Source of the DNA: Prochlorococcus sp. AG-355-A09
Lineage (GTDB): Bacteria; Cyanobacteriota; Cyanobacteriia; PCC-6307; Cyanobiaceae
Length of the DNA stretch: 64,000 nucleotides
Direction of reading: 5' to 3'
NCBI GenBank assembly: GCA_003280995.1
Contig: QCDG01000002.1
Span: 62,001 to 126,000, forward strand
Shown: one piece after another, positions 44,413-54,759 of the stretch
Layout of the letters: each line of letters opens with the position of its first letter
Position numbering within the stretch: position 1 is the first letter of the stretch
The notes under the pieces: generated by a model
What the model was told of the DNA's origin: nothing
The model's input: the letters and a program-made list of their open reading frames with translations, nothing else
The model's database searches: none
Translations under genes and position numbers: made by a program

Positions 44413-46995
44413 TCAATCAACAATTATCTCTCCATTAACCAGATAAATATTAATCTCGTCTTTATTAAGGTAATGATTATTCAATATATTATTTGAAATT
44501 TTTGTCTCAATTTGTTTTTGAATAATTCTTTTTAAAGGCCTTGCACCATAGGCATGATCGAAACTATTTTCGACAAGTTGGTTAATTACCTCATCCGTAA
44601 TTTTAAATTTTAAGTTTTTTTTGTTAAGTCTTTTTTCTAAATGTTGAAGGTGGATTTTTGCAATTTGATTTATGTCATTTAATTCTAAATTATTAAAAAT
44701 AACTATTTCATCAAGTCGATTTAAAAACTCAGGCTTGAAAAATTTTTTAATTTCATTATCTACAACTTTTTTAATTTCATTTGTATCTTCTTGTCTAACT
44801 GATAAATCATTTATTGATTGACTTCCTAAATTACTTGTGAGAACAATAATTGAATTTTTGAAATTGATTGTACGACCTTGACCATCAGTGATGATTCCAT
44901 CATCAAGAACCTGTAAAAGAATATCTAAAATATCTTTGTGAGCTTTCTCTATTTCATCAAGAAGTATCAATGAATAAGGATTTTTGCGTACAGCTTCAGT
45001 TAGTTGACCGCCTGATTCGAAACCTAAATATCCAGGAGGCGCACCTATAATTTTGCTAACTGAGTGTTTTTCCATATATTCAGACATATCAAGTCTTGTA
45101 ATTGAAGAATTTGAATCGAATATAATTTTGGCTGTTACTTTACTTAGCTCTGTTTTTCCAACACCAGTTGGACCTAAAAAGAGAAAACTGGCTAATGGCT
45201 TGCATGGATCATTTAGACCAGTCCTTGATCTCTTTATGGAATCTGCAACAGTCCTAATCGCACTATCTTGGCCAATAATTTTTTCTTTTAGGATTGATTC
45301 GAGGCTCAAAAGTTTATCTTTTTCTGACTGGTTTAAGTTCTGTACTGGAATAGAGGTCCACTTTGAGACAACTTCTGCAATATCATCAAAAGTTACCTCT
45401 TGTCTTAAGAGACTTGTATCTCCATTTTTTTTGGAATTTACTAAGGAATCACTTTTTTCTTTCAATTTTTTTTGCAAAGAATTTAAAGTCCCAAATTCTA
45501 ATTCTGCTGCTTTGTTTAGGTCAAAACTCCTTTTGGCTTGATCTATTTGTAATTGAACAGATTCAATTTCTTCTTTTATGGTGCTAATCTCATCAATTTC
45601 ATCTTTTTCTTTTTTCCATTGAGCTCCTAATTCTGCCTGTTTATCTTTAAGGGATATTAGTTCATTATTGATTTTTTTTAATCTTTCTATAGAAAAATCA
45701 TCTGTTTCTCTTTTTAAAGATAATTTTTCCATCTCAAACTGCAGAACTTTTCGGTCAATTTCATCGATCTCTTCAGGTTTGGAAGTTATGACCATATTTA
45801 ATCTTGAGGCGGCTTCATCGATTAGATCTATTGCTTTGTCAGGAAGAAATCTATCGTTAATATATCTTTCGCTAAGGGTTGCAGCTGCAACTAAAGCATT
45901 ATCAGAAATTCTCACACTATGATGTACTTCGTATCTTTCCCTCAATCCTCTTAGTATTGATACAGTATCCTCTATTGAAGGAGCATCAATTTTTATTTTC
46001 TGAAATCTTCGTTCTAGAGCAGGATCTTTTTCTATATTTTGTTTATGTTCATTAATTGTTGTAGCACCAATACATCTAAGTTCACCTCTCGCGAGCATTG
46101 GTTTTAATAGGTTGCTTGCGTCTAAAGAACCTCCGCTAGCACCAGCTCCAACAACTGTGTGAATCTCATCAATAAAAAGAATGATCTTACCGTCCGATTC
46201 CTTAACTTTCTTCAGGATATTTTTTATTCTTTCTTCAAATTCTCCACGATATTTTGCCCCAGCTATAAGTGAACCCATATCTAATGAAATTAGTTGCCTA
46301 TCTTGTAGAGCAGAAGGTACATCTCCATTAATAATTCTTTGAGCCAACCCTTCAACAATGGCTGTTTTACCTACCCCAGGTTCCCCAATAAGAACCGGAT
46401 TATTTTTTGTTCTTCTACTCAATATTTGAATTGTTCTTCTAATTTCTTCATCCCTACCAATAACTGGGTCTAAAAATCCATCTCGTGCAGATTGAGTTAG
46501 ATCAATACCATATTTTTCTAAAGACTCATTAGAAGTATCAAATTCGTTTTTTACTGCTTGATTTGACTTCATTTTCTTTATAGTTTCAAGAAATTCTGGA
46601 ATACCTTTTTGATTTAAAATTTGAAATCCATATTTATCATCATAAGTGAAACCGTAAACTAAGTGTTCTGTTGATATCACTACATCATTTAAAGTATTCT
46701 TAATATCATTTGCTTTCAAAAATATTTTGTGAAGTGTATCACCAATATATAAATTATCTTGTTTATCTTTCATTTTTGCCTTCGAATTTAATGAAGACAT
46801 TATTTCGTTCTCAATCTTTCTAATATTTACTTGATTTTTTTTTAAGATTTCCTTTGTAAGGTTGTCTTTTTTTATAAGAGCTAATAGTAAATTGTCAGAG
46901 TCTACGTTTTGTTGATGATTTTTATAAGAAATTTCTTTGGCCAAAATAAAATAGTTCCAAGCTGAATATGAAAATTCGCTTGGAACTACTTTCAT
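44413..46995 (-). CDS. clpB: ClpB-type AAA+ disaggregase
   Basis: Start at ATG 46995 (860 residues); a TTG one codon earlier is in frame. Two AAA+ modules: first Walker A Gly-Glu-Pro-Gly-Val-Gly-Lys-Thr with pore loop Gly-Ala-Lys-Tyr-Arg-Gly, second Gly-Pro-Thr-Gly-Val-Gly-Lys-Thr with pore loop Gly-Tyr-Leu-Gly. The coiled-coil middle domain (about 395-520) marks ClpB rather than ClpC. The N-domain (1-145) is divergent and Asn/Lys-rich, lacking the usual Thr-x-x-Ala-x-x-Ala start. It works with DnaK on aggregates. It may be the ClpB2-like paralogue. Confidence 0.92.
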   Translation of the reverse strand: MKVVPSEFSYSAWNYFILAKEISYKNHQQNVDSDNLLLALIKKDNLTKEILKKNQVNIRKIENEIMSSLNSKAKMKDKQDNLYIGDTLHKIFLKANDIKNTLNDVVISTEHLVYGFTYDDKYGFQILNQKGIPEFLETIKKMKSNQAVKNEFDTSNESLEKYGIDLTQSARDGFLDPVIGRDEEIRRTIQILSRRTKNNPVLIGEPGVGKTAIVEGLAQRIINGDVPSALQDRQLISLDMGSLIAGAKYRGEFEERIKNILKKVKESDGKIILFIDEIHTVVGAGASGGSLDASNLLKPMLARGELRCIGATTINEHKQNIEKDPALERRFQKIKIDAPSIEDTVSILRGLRERYEVHHSVRISDNALVAAATLSERYINDRFLPDKAIDLIDEAASRLNMVITSKPEEIDEIDRKVLQFEMEKLSLKRETDDFSIERLKKINNELISLKDKQAELGAQWKKEKDEIDEISTIKEEIESVQLQIDQAKRSFDLNKAAELEFGTLNSLQKKLKEKSDSLVNSKKNGDTSLLRQEVTFDDIAEVVSKWTSIPVQNLNQSEKDKLLSLESILKEKIIGQDSAIRTVADSIKRSRTGLNDPCKPLASFLFLGPTGVGKTELSKVTAKIIFDSNSSITRLDMSEYMEKHSVSKIIGAPPGYLGFESGGQLTEAVRKNPYSLILLDEIEKAHKDILDILLQVLDDGIITDGQGRTINFKNSIIVLTSNLGSQSINDLSVRQEDTNEIKKVVDNEIKKFFKPEFLNRLDEIVIFNNLELNDINQIAKIHLQHLEKRLNKKNLKFKITDEVINQLVENSFDHAYGARPLKRIIQKQIETKISNNILNNHYLNKDEINIYLVNGEIIVD

Positions 46996-47060
46996 CAATC
47001 AAAAAATAATTATTAATGTAGTAATTATTAAGTAAAAAAAGTGCTTAGGTATTAAAAAAT

Positions 47061-47411
47061 TTATTCAACAATAACTTTACCTACCATTCCAGCTCCTCTG
47101 TGTGGCTCGCAATAGTAATCATAAGTCCCAGCCGTATCAAATGTTTCTTCCCAAGATTCTCCTGGAGCAAAAGCTAGGTCCGCATGACTTAATTCCTCAT
47201 GCCCATCGAAAACTGCATTGTGAGGGGCAAGTTTATTATTGACGAATTTAACTGTATCACCAGCACTAATGGTTACTGTACTTGGTTCAAATGCAAGCAT
47301 TCCAGCATCTGTTCCAAGTTTTACTTCAACAGTCTTGGCTGAAACTGATGAAATACCTAGCCCTAGAGTTAAAACTATTGCAAATAACCCTGCAAAGATT
47401 GAACGTAACAT
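47061..47411 (-). CDS. petE: Plastocyanin precursor
   Basis: 116 residues. A signal peptide (1-25, Leu-Arg-Ser-Ile-Phe-Ala-Gly-Leu then Ser-Ser-Val-Ser-Ala) sends it to the thylakoid lumen, leaving about 91-95 mature residues. Copper ligands: His in Leu-Ala-Pro-His-Asn-Ala, and Cys, His and Met in [11 protein letters not shown]. It carries electrons from cytochrome b6f to photosystem I. It lies alone between clpB and the epimerase gene on the same strand, but is too highly expressed in related cells to depend on either. Confidence 0.97.
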   Translation of the reverse strand: MLRSIFAGLFAIVLTLGLGISSVSAKTVEVKLGTDAGMLAFEPSTVTISAGDTVKFVNNKLAPHNAVFDGHEELSHADLAFAPGESWEETFDTAGTYDYYCEPHRGAGMVGKVIVE

Positions 47412-47470
47412 AATAAAAATTTGCTTATTTATACATATTACAAGGCTTTGGTAACCTAACTGCGAGAATT

Positions 47471-48454
47471 TTAATTGTTATTACAGCTTGGTAACTTTGA
47501 TAACCTTAAAATATCATTCAGTGACTTGGCATAACTTTTGAGTTTAAAAGTCTCAGGATTAGTGATGGGGACATGATTAAAGTCATATTTTTTGATACTG
47601 AAGCTATCCCAAGGAGTAGTTTGGATGGGGAGAATTCTTAATAATATTTTTAGAATTTTTTTTGTAAGCGGTATCGCAAAAAATCTCCTCATATTTTGTC
47701 TTTTTAACAGTGTAATTATGGCATCATCAATGGAAATGAATTTTTGACCTAGAACAAATTTTCTAAAGCCTTTGTATTGCTCTTCTTTATGATTCTTAAT
47801 TAGAAACCCGCAAATCTGGGCGATATCATTTGCGTGTATAAAGTGAAATTTAGAATCGAGTTTTAAAAATCTTGCTAACCAAAGCCATTTCCCAATTTCT
47901 TTCAATCCACTAGTTAAATAACTCACAGGATATTTACTTTTTTTTCCAAGATTCCCTCCAAAAACCAAGGTAGGGAAGACAGCGAATGTTTTTTCTGCAA
48001 ATGAGCTTTCTCTAAGTCTCTGGAAACATTCATATTTTGTTTGAATGTACTCTGTTCCATAAATCAATGATTCCCTCATTAATTCTGTTTGGGTATCAAG
48101 AATACTAGCCGTTGAAAAATAAATAATCTTTTCTAACTTTTCAATATCAAGCATTTCTAGTAATTCTTCAAAAGCTTTAATATTTACTTCATAGGCTCTT
48201 TTTGGATCTCCCCAAGCTGTAGCAGTATGTATTAGGTAATTAATTTGACTAATTTCTTTTTTATACCTACTTGATTCCCTGATATCGCACACCATTAACT
48301 TGACTTTTTTATTTTCTTGGACAGAAATAGGTAACTTACTTTTGTCTCTTACCATAAGATAAAGCCTGAATTTTGTGTTTTTCAAAAACCAATCAACTAA
48401 ATATTGGCCAACACATCCATTAGCGCCTGTTATTAATAAGTTTTTATATGCCAA
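47471..48454 (-). CDS. NAD(P)-dependent epimerase/dehydratase (extended SDR)
   Basis: 327 residues, TTG start. Cofactor motif [10 protein letters not shown] near the N-terminus, then Cys-Asp-Ile-Arg and His-Thr-Ala-Thr-Ala-Trp-Gly-Asp. The catalytic pair is probably Tyr in Glu-Tyr-Ile-Gln-Thr-Lys-Tyr-Glu with Lys four residues on. Members act on sugar nucleotides or flavonoid-like substrates; this one I cannot place. It starts 8 nt after hemE stops and should be cotranscribed with it. Confidence 0.85.
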   Translation of the reverse strand: MAYKNLLITGANGCVGQYLVDWFLKNTKFRLYLMVRDKSKLPISVQENKKVKLMVCDIRESSRYKKEISQINYLIHTATAWGDPKRAYEVNIKAFEELLEMLDIEKLEKIIYFSTASILDTQTELMRESLIYGTEYIQTKYECFQRLRESSFAEKTFAVFPTLVFGGNLGKKSKYPVSYLTSGLKEIGKWLWLARFLKLDSKFHFIHANDIAQICGFLIKNHKEEQYKGFRKFVLGQKFISIDDAIITLLKRQNMRRFFAIPLTKKILKILLRILPIQTTPWDSFSIKKYDFNHVPITNPETFKLKSYAKSLNDILRLSKLPSCNNN

Positions 48455-48462
48455 GACTTTGA

Positions 48463-49503
48463 CTAGTAAGTGAGTTTTTTCCCATATTCAAAAAATGTTT
48501 GAGCATTTTCTTCTGGAGTCCCAGGTAAGATCCCATGACCCAAATTAAGAATATATTTCCTGTCTTTAATTTTATTGAAAGTATTATCTATCCTTTCTTT
48601 TATTGATTCTTTGTTTCCGAATAAAATACCAGGGTCAACATTACCTTGAATTCCAATCCCCCTGGGGATTCTTTTACAAGCCTCTTCAATATCTACTGTC
48701 CAGTCTAATGAGATTATATCTACTCCAGTTTTTGCCATTCTTTCTAAAACACCAGCACTTCCTGAAATGTAAAGAATTATTGGTGTTTCAGGGTATTCCG
48801 CTTTTACAATTTCAACAACTTTTTTTTGATACGGCCCAGCAAAGATATCGTAATCTTGTGGGCTTAGTTGACCTGCCCATGAATCAAAAATTTGAACTAC
48901 TTGCGCTCCAGATTTTATTTGATATTTAAGATATTCACCAATAGATTTTGCAAAATGATCAAGAAGTCTATGAAGTAAATCTGGTTCATTAAAAGCCATT
49001 GATTTTATTAAAGAATAATTTTTACTGCTTTTACCTTCAACTACATATGCAGCAAGAGTCCAAGGTGCGCCAACAAAACCTAAAACTGTTGCCTCATTAT
49101 TCACATCTTTTTTTAGTGAAGTAAGAACTTGCCCAACAAAACTTAAACTCTCATTCGGATTTAATTCTTTTAAATTTTCTACCTGGTTAAGAGTTCTTAT
49201 TGGGTCCTCAATAATTGGGCCTTTACTTTCTATTATTTCAAAATTTATGCCCATCCCTGGTAGAGGTGTGAGAATATCTGAAAAAAGGATCACACCATCC
49301 GGTTTGAAAGCATGAAAAGGCTGCATTGAAATCTCATATGATAATTCTGGATTTTCAGACCTCTCTCTAAAGCTTGGGTAACGCTCCCTTAAATCTCTAT
49401 AGATTTTCATATATCTTCCTGCTTGCCTCATCATCCATACCGGAGGCCTATTTACTTTTTTACCCAATGCGGCGGACAGTAGTAGTGGTAAATCTTGACC
49501 CAT
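48463..49503 (-). CDS. hemE: Uroporphyrinogen decarboxylase
   Basis: 346 residues. It removes the four acetate carboxyls of uroporphyrinogen III, giving coproporphyrinogen III for heme and chlorophyll. Diagnostic [12 protein letters not shown] near 20-31, [21 protein letters not shown] and Asn-Leu-Gly-His-Gly-Ile. The length is standard. It leads a small unit with the epimerase gene; glgB ends 118 nt upstream on the same strand. Confidence 0.97.
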   Translation of the reverse strand: MGQDLPLLLSAALGKKVNRPPVWMMRQAGRYMKIYRDLRERYPSFRERSENPELSYEISMQPFHAFKPDGVILFSDILTPLPGMGINFEIIESKGPIIEDPIRTLNQVENLKELNPNESLSFVGQVLTSLKKDVNNEATVLGFVGAPWTLAAYVVEGKSSKNYSLIKSMAFNEPDLLHRLLDHFAKSIGEYLKYQIKSGAQVVQIFDSWAGQLSPQDYDIFAGPYQKKVVEIVKAEYPETPIILYISGSAGVLERMAKTGVDIISLDWTVDIEEACKRIPRGIGIQGNVDPGILFGNKESIKERIDNTFNKIKDRKYILNLGHGILPGTPEENAQTFFEYGKKLTY

Positions 49504-49620
49504 TTTACAATTTGATATTTTTAAAAAGAATTAAAATCCAACTTAAAAATCTTACAATGTAAAGCAGAACAAAAGCGTTATATGAACATTTATATGAAGC
49601 ACTTAGTTAAATGAGCCTTC

Positions 49621-51885
49621 TTATTTTTTTGATTGATGTTTGAAGATACTCACGCTTAATGGTGGTAAAGCAAGTTCTAGAGCATTTTGATAATCATGAA
49701 TATTGAAATTTATAGTTTCTTTGCCCCCCATATTTCCTTTGTTACTGCCACCGTATCTAGAACCATCTGAATTAAATATTTCTTTATAGAATCCCTCCAC
49801 CGGAACACCTACTTTGTATGACCCATGGGTATTAGGTGTAAAGTTAGCAACAACAACAAGCCACTCATTGGTATCGTTTTCTCTTCTCATGAAACTAATA
49901 ACCGAATTAGATTTGTCATTACAATCAATCCATTGGAATCCATAAGGATCAAAGTCATTTTTCCATAATGCAGGTTCATTTTTATAAAGAATGTTTAGGT
50001 CATCAATCAAGTTTCTGATACCTTTATGAGGCTCAAATTCTAGTAACTCCCATTGCAGATCATCCCAAACATTCCATTCTTGTCTTTGCCCAAATTCCAT
50101 TCCCATAAATATCGTTTTTTTACCAGGGTGGGTCCACATATAAGTTAGTAATGCTCGAGTATTGGCATATTTCTTCCAGTCATCTCCTGGCATTTTATGC
50201 AAAAGATGACTTTTCCCATGGACAACCTCATCATGACTAAGTGCAAGCATAAAGTTCTCTGTATAGTTATATGTAATTGAGAAAGTTACGCTATTTTGAT
50301 GGAATTGCCTAAACCAAGGATCTATTTCAAAATAATCAAGCATATCGTGCATCCATCCCATATTCCATTTCAAGTTAAATCCTAACCCTCCCATGTCAGT
50401 TGGTTTGGTTACCATTGGCCAAGTTGTTGATTCTTCAGCGATAGAAAGTGCACCTGGGAAGTGTTGGAAGAGTACATGATTAGCCTGTTGAAGAAATTTA
50501 ACGGCTTCTATATTTTCATTACCACCGTTTTCATTGGGTATCCATTCTCCATCTGGACGTAGATAATCTCTGTAAAGCATAGAAGCTACAGCATCTACTC
50601 TTATGCCATCAATATGAAACTCTTCAAACCAATAAACGAGATTGGCTACTAAAAAATTTCTTACTTCGTTTCTGCTGTAATTAAATATTAGGGTTCCCCA
50701 TTCTTTGTGTTCACCTATTCGTGAATCTCCATGTTCATAAAGATGACAACCATCAAAAAATGCTAAACCATGCTTATCTTTTGGAAAATGACCAGGCACC
50801 CAATCAAGAATTACACCTATTCCCTCTTTATGACATTGATTTACAAACTCTCTAAATTCATTTGGGGAGCCAAATCTACTCGTAGGTGCATACCAGCCTG
50901 TAACTTGGTATCCCCATGAACCATCGAAAGGATGTTCAGATATTGGCATTAGTTCAATATGTGTGAATCCTCTCTCTTTTACGTAAGGGATGAGTTTCTT
51001 CGTTAATTCTGGATAAGTTAATAATCTTGTTCCTGGTTTTAAATCGGCTGCAGGCACTGGGTCTCTTGGTTCACCATTATCCTCCAGATAACTATTATCT
51101 GTTGATTCATGGAGCCAGCTTCCTAAATGCATTTCATAAACTGAAATTGGCTTATTAATTTGACTAGAAGAATCTCTATTTGAAATCCAAGAACTATCAT
51201 TCCAATTAAAGTTTTTCAATTTTGAAACTATTGAACCATTTTGAGGCCTGATTTCATGAAGGAAACCATATGGATCAGCTTTCTCATAAATATGACCTTG
51301 TTGAGTTCTAATTTCGTATTTATATGCGTCGCCCTCTTGCATTGTTGGCATGAATAGTTCCCAAATTCCTCCTAATCTTTTTTGCATTGGATGATGTCTT
51401 CCATCCCAAGAATTTATATCTCCAATTATTGAGATTGATTTTGCATTTGGAGCCCAAATGCAAAACATGACTCCTTTTTGGTTTTTTTCTTCAATGAGAT
51501 GTGCTCCCATTTTTTCCCAAATATGATGATGGTTACCTTCTGCAAAAAGATGTCTATCAACTTCTCCCATCCACTCTTCTCTATATGACCAAGGGTCATG
51601 TTGTGTATGTGTGATTCCTCCTCGTGAAATATTTATTTCGTAATTATAATTCGGATTTTCTGGCAGGATAGCTTCAAAAAGCCATTTATGGTTTATGCTT
51701 TCCGCCTTATAGGTATTGTTTTTAAAATTTATTTTAACTTCTTCGGCTTCAGGCATCCATACCCTTATTACCCATTGTTCTTGATAAAAATGAGGACCTA
51801 ATATTTTTAATGGATTATCATTGCAACAATTTTCTAGGTTGATGGCTTCTGATTTAATCCAGTCTGCTTGAATTGTCTCGATCAT
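49621..51885 (-). CDS. glgB: 1,4-alpha-glucan branching enzyme
   Basis: 754 residues. Makes alpha-1,6 branches in glycogen. Two N-terminal carbohydrate-binding-like domains (about 20-105 and 125-220) precede the GH13 barrel. Catalytic residues: Asp in Gly-Ile-Arg-Val-Asp-Ala-Val, Glu in Ala-Glu-Glu-Ser-Thr-Thr-Trp-Pro, and the transition-state Asp in [10 protein letters not shown]. A C-terminal beta domain ends in Val-Ser-Ile-Phe-Lys. It lies 52 nt after the CocE-type hydrolase gene on the same strand. Confidence 0.97.
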   Translation of the reverse strand: MIETIQADWIKSEAINLENCCNDNPLKILGPHFYQEQWVIRVWMPEAEEVKINFKNNTYKAESINHKWLFEAILPENPNYNYEINISRGGITHTQHDPWSYREEWMGEVDRHLFAEGNHHHIWEKMGAHLIEEKNQKGVMFCIWAPNAKSISIIGDINSWDGRHHPMQKRLGGIWELFMPTMQEGDAYKYEIRTQQGHIYEKADPYGFLHEIRPQNGSIVSKLKNFNWNDSSWISNRDSSSQINKPISVYEMHLGSWLHESTDNSYLEDNGEPRDPVPAADLKPGTRLLTYPELTKKLIPYVKERGFTHIELMPISEHPFDGSWGYQVTGWYAPTSRFGSPNEFREFVNQCHKEGIGVILDWVPGHFPKDKHGLAFFDGCHLYEHGDSRIGEHKEWGTLIFNYSRNEVRNFLVANLVYWFEEFHIDGIRVDAVASMLYRDYLRPDGEWIPNENGGNENIEAVKFLQQANHVLFQHFPGALSIAEESTTWPMVTKPTDMGGLGFNLKWNMGWMHDMLDYFEIDPWFRQFHQNSVTFSITYNYTENFMLALSHDEVVHGKSHLLHKMPGDDWKKYANTRALLTYMWTHPGKKTIFMGMEFGQRQEWNVWDDLQWELLEFEPHKGIRNLIDDLNILYKNEPALWKNDFDPYGFQWIDCNDKSNSVISFMRRENDTNEWLVVVANFTPNTHGSYKVGVPVEGFYKEIFNSDGSRYGGSNKGNMGGKETINFNIHDYQNALELALPPLSVSIFKHQSKK

Positions 51886-51937
51886 GACTGGTAGATATTA
51901 AGGATTAATAATATCAAATGATTAACCAAAAAAATAA

Positions 51938-53518
51938 TTATTTATAAAAAAAAGGGTTCATTTTCATAAATGTTTTATTAAGGCTAAAACTTAGAGTAAT
52001 AACTCTATGATTTGCTGAAGGCGCTCCAACATTTTCCTCCCCAAATCCAGGATTAACTCCAATAGCGGGATAAGCTGATGCAGATATAGATAAACGAAGT
52101 TTGCTATCTTTAATCAAACAAATATTTGTTGGCTGCATTGTTATTTGATAAATGCATTCTTCACTTATTTTGGAGTTTTTAACCCTTAAGAACCCTGTTG
52201 AAAATTGATTTACCTTTTCATTCCCTTCTTCAACTAGAGATAAAGCAAGGCAGATATCAAAATTGGGCTGATCACTTTTTACTTGGATTTCTAATGTGGG
52301 AACTCCTCTCAAATATTGATCTTTTTCAAAAGCATTGGTTTGAAAAACACCTACATCAAGGCGTTTATCAATAAAACTTCTATTAAACTTTCCTGGATTA
52401 GGACCTAAATGACCACCGTCAGATGGAGTAGGTCTCCACGGGTCATTAACAATTGTGAACCATCCTGATCCTTTTGAATTTATGGTCAGACTTCCATCTT
52501 CAACCTCTACATTTGCTATGCCATCGCTTTTAAGCCCAAAAATAAATTCAGGGTGAAATTTATTATCTAATTCTTCCCACTTATTTAATGAAATATTCCA
52601 TATTTTTTTTTCGTCTTTAAAATTCTTAGAATTAAATTTTTCATCTGATTTTAAATGTTTATCAAAAAATTTTAATAAAGATTCTTGTGATCCCTTCCAC
52701 CAATTTAGATGTGTCGCATTCCCAATAATAATCTCAGGGTTCCCACCAGCTTCTTTAGATATTTTATAAAGATCAAAGGCACCTTTTAAATGTGGATCCC
52801 ATAGTCCTCCAATAATTAACATAGGTTGTTTAATCCAGGTTGAAATTGGTTTAAATTCTTCAAATGGGCGAGCAATTTTTAAATTTTTAAGCCATTCCAA
52901 AACAAAGCTATTTGGATCATATTTTTTTAAAATATCAATTCCTTCACTTAAATAACTTTTATTTTCTAAGGCTAATCTTATTTTTTCCCATTCAAGCAAT
53001 TTTTTTTCTCTTTTCATTTTTATTGCTGCGATTTGAAGTCCCCAAGCAATATTGTTATGCCACCAATATGCTCCTCCATCTGAGCACCAATGATCCTTAA
53101 TATTCATTCCAGTCATTGCTGGAGATAAGCAATCGGGCGGCTTTGAATTTAATTCACCAGTTAGTTGAGTAAATCCTTGATATGAAAAACCATATAAGCC
53201 AAGTTTTCCATTACATTCTTTTAGAGATCTTACCCATTCATGTGTTTCTGAAGTATCACTAGCTTCTTGAGAAAAACCATTAAAAACCCCCTCAGACGAA
53301 CCCATACCTCTAACATCTTGAATTATTACCATATACCCTTTGGAAGCCCACCATTCTGGATGAGAATAGGTAATAGTTGAGGCTATTTCCCTTCCATATG
53401 GTTGTCTCATCAATAATGCAGGCCATGGCCCATTACTATTAGGTAACCAAATCCTTGATATAAGTCTTACTCCATCTCTAAGGACTAGAGACTTGTCAAA
53501 CCATCTTAAACCAGACAT
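51938..53518 (-). CDS. CocE/NonD family alpha/beta-hydrolase (X-Pro dipeptidyl-peptidase-like)
   Basis: 526 residues. The S15-type hydrolase core has the nucleophile elbow Gly-Phe-Ser-Tyr-Gln-Gly near 116, the acid in Gly-Gly-Leu-Trp-Asp-Pro, and His in Ala-Thr-His-Leu-Asn-Trp. The last 220 residues form the jelly-roll domain (Pro-Asn-Phe-Asp-Ile-Cys-Leu-Ala-Leu region). N-terminal motif Met-Arg-Gln-Pro-Tyr-Gly-Arg is typical. Known members are acyl esterases or dipeptidases; no signal peptide is seen, so it is cytoplasmic. Substrate unknown. Confidence 0.88.
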   Translation of the reverse strand: MSGLRWFDKSLVLRDGVRLISRIWLPNSNGPWPALLMRQPYGREIASTITYSHPEWWASKGYMVIIQDVRGMGSSEGVFNGFSQEASDTSETHEWVRSLKECNGKLGLYGFSYQGFTQLTGELNSKPPDCLSPAMTGMNIKDHWCSDGGAYWWHNNIAWGLQIAAIKMKREKKLLEWEKIRLALENKSYLSEGIDILKKYDPNSFVLEWLKNLKIARPFEEFKPISTWIKQPMLIIGGLWDPHLKGAFDLYKISKEAGGNPEIIIGNATHLNWWKGSQESLLKFFDKHLKSDEKFNSKNFKDEKKIWNISLNKWEELDNKFHPEFIFGLKSDGIANVEVEDGSLTINSKGSGWFTIVNDPWRPTPSDGGHLGPNPGKFNRSFIDKRLDVGVFQTNAFEKDQYLRGVPTLEIQVKSDQPNFDICLALSLVEEGNEKVNQFSTGFLRVKNSKISEECIYQITMQPTNICLIKDSKLRLSISASAYPAIGVNPGFGEENVGAPSANHRVITLSFSLNKTFMKMNPFFYK

Positions 53519-53525
53519 TTAGGCT

Positions 53526-53792
53526 TTAGATAATGTCTGGGCAGTGCAGCCCAATGACGTAAATAGAAAATATTTCTGCGTTAACGGGAGTTAACTTTCT
53601 TTTGTTTGATACATATTCTATAACTTTATCTGAACTAGCTGAAATACCTTTGGAATTAAACTCTCTAAACTTATCACATAAATTCCTAGCTTCGCTTGGA
53701 TTCTTTTTTACAGTTTCCAATAAGTTAGATTGACTTAAAACAGGGTATAAAGAGTTGAAAAACAAAAATAAAAAAAATAACAAAAGTTTCAT
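53526..53792 (-). CDS. Small exported protein, unknown
   Basis: Start at ATG 53792 (88 residues) rather than the GTG two codons earlier. Residues 1-20 form a signal peptide (Leu-Leu-Phe-Phe-Leu-Phe-Leu-Phe) with cleavage near Leu-Ser-Gln-Ser. The mature part is mostly helical and has two cysteines (Asn-Leu-Cys-Asp-Lys and Leu-His-Cys-Pro-Asp), which could form a disulfide in the periplasm. I do not recognise the family. It is 7 nt from the CocE-type gene. Confidence 0.7.
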   Translation of the reverse strand: MKLLLFFLFLFFNSLYPVLSQSNLLETVKKNPSEARNLCDKFREFNSKGISASSDKVIEYVSNKRKLTPVNAEIFSIYVIGLHCPDII

Positions 53793-53832
53793 TATCACTA
53801 ACTTTTTCTAAATTCTACATTAAAAATTTTTT

Positions 53833-54252
53833 TTATCCAAGATTTCCAATAGATTTGTCGATTTGACTAGCTTTTTTGATCCATTCTTTTAAGAGAATAA
53901 AAGTTATATCTGTCTCAGTTTTTACTCTAAGAGTTCTTTCTAATCTACCAATTTTGCGTTCTAATTCGTAAGGAGTAGATAGTGATAATGATTTTATAGA
54001 AGATATACCGCAATGTAAAAGTAGATATGCTTGCGGCGGAGAAATTCCAATTTCTTTTTTAAAAATAGCTATAGCTCTAATTTTCTTTAGATTATTCAAT
54101 GTACAGAGTGAGGATTTTCTTTGAATCTGATTTATATCTAAGTCCGAAAGTTTACTTAATTTTTTAAAGTCAGTTAGATTATTCTGAATAAAAAAAGATT
54201 TCTCATGTCTAAAATTTGTTGGCAAAAAATCTAAAAAAATTTTACTTTCCAT
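53833..54252 (-). CDS. DUF4332 (helix-hairpin-helix-like) protein
   Basis: 139 residues, no export signal. Two helix-hairpin-helix-like repeats can be seen: Leu-Ser-Asp-Leu-Asp-Ile-Asn-Gln-Ile and Pro-Pro-Gln-Ala-Tyr-Leu-Leu-Leu-His-Cys-Gly-Ile-Ser-Ser-Ile-Lys-Ser-Leu. This matches the DUF4332 pattern of non-specific DNA-binding helices. The C-terminus is basic (Leu-Arg-Val-Lys-Thr). Function unknown; a DNA-related role is inference. It is 11 nt from the Ycf51-like gene. Confidence 0.7.
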   Translation of the reverse strand: MESKIFLDFLPTNFRHEKSFFIQNNLTDFKKLSKLSDLDINQIQRKSSLCTLNNLKKIRAIAIFKKEIGISPPQAYLLLHCGISSIKSLSLSTPYELERKIGRLERTLRVKTETDITFILLKEWIKKASQIDKSIGNLG

Positions 54253-54263
54253 TTTTTAAAAGG

Positions 54264-54707
54264 CTAATTCATTTTGACATTTTTATTAACTTCTCCTATA
54301 ACAACTGGTTTACTTACATCATCTGAAATTTTTTCAAGTTTTCTTATCTTGATTTTTACATTCGCACCAGATCTGCTACCTTTCCTTAAGTTTTCCGATA
54401 ATTGTTCTAAAGTTGGTTCGATAGATTCTTCTGGAAAGTCATCATCTGCTTTAGCAATAATCAAATCGAACCCATTGTCATAAACAATTGGAACATATTT
54501 TGCACCTTCTATTTCAACGTTTTCGGAGTAACTTTGTATAAATGCCCAACTACTCAAAGAAAGCAATAATGAAAAGATAGTCGCTCCAATTATTCTAAAT
54601 TTAAAACCAAAATTAAATATAAAAGCTGCTATTGTGCAAATGAAAAGAAATATTCCAAAGAATCCAAAAAATTTGGGTGTATTCTCTAATAGTTCAAAAA
54701 AAGACAT
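54264..54707 (-). CDS. Ycf51-like membrane protein (DUF2518)
   Basis: 147 residues. Two membrane helices at the N-terminus (about 13-33 and 37-57) are followed by a soluble part with Lys-Tyr-Val-Pro-Ile-Val-Tyr-Asp-Asn-Gly-Phe and the phrase Val-Lys-Ile-Lys-Ile-Arg-Lys-Leu-Glu. This matches the Ycf51/DUF2518 family of cyanobacteria and red-algal plastids, of unknown function. It is divergent from the TamB-like gene, with a 52-nt gap. Confidence 0.82.
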   Translation of the reverse strand: MSFFELLENTPKFFGFFGIFLFICTIAAFIFNFGFKFRIIGATIFSLLLSLSSWAFIQSYSENVEIEGAKYVPIVYDNGFDLIIAKADDDFPEESIEPTLEQLSENLRKGSRSGANVKIKIRKLEKISDDVSKPVVIGEVNKNVKMN

Positions 54708-54759
54708 TTAGTGGCTTTGACCTGATTAATTTCTTATATTTTGTAAGCCTACTCTATTT

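Noticed and set aside
45053..45541. 162-residue open frame antisense to clpB
   Set aside because: It lies wholly inside the clear clpB coding region, with low-complexity Ser/Phe/Leu composition typical of the reverse complement of Lys/Glu-rich codons.
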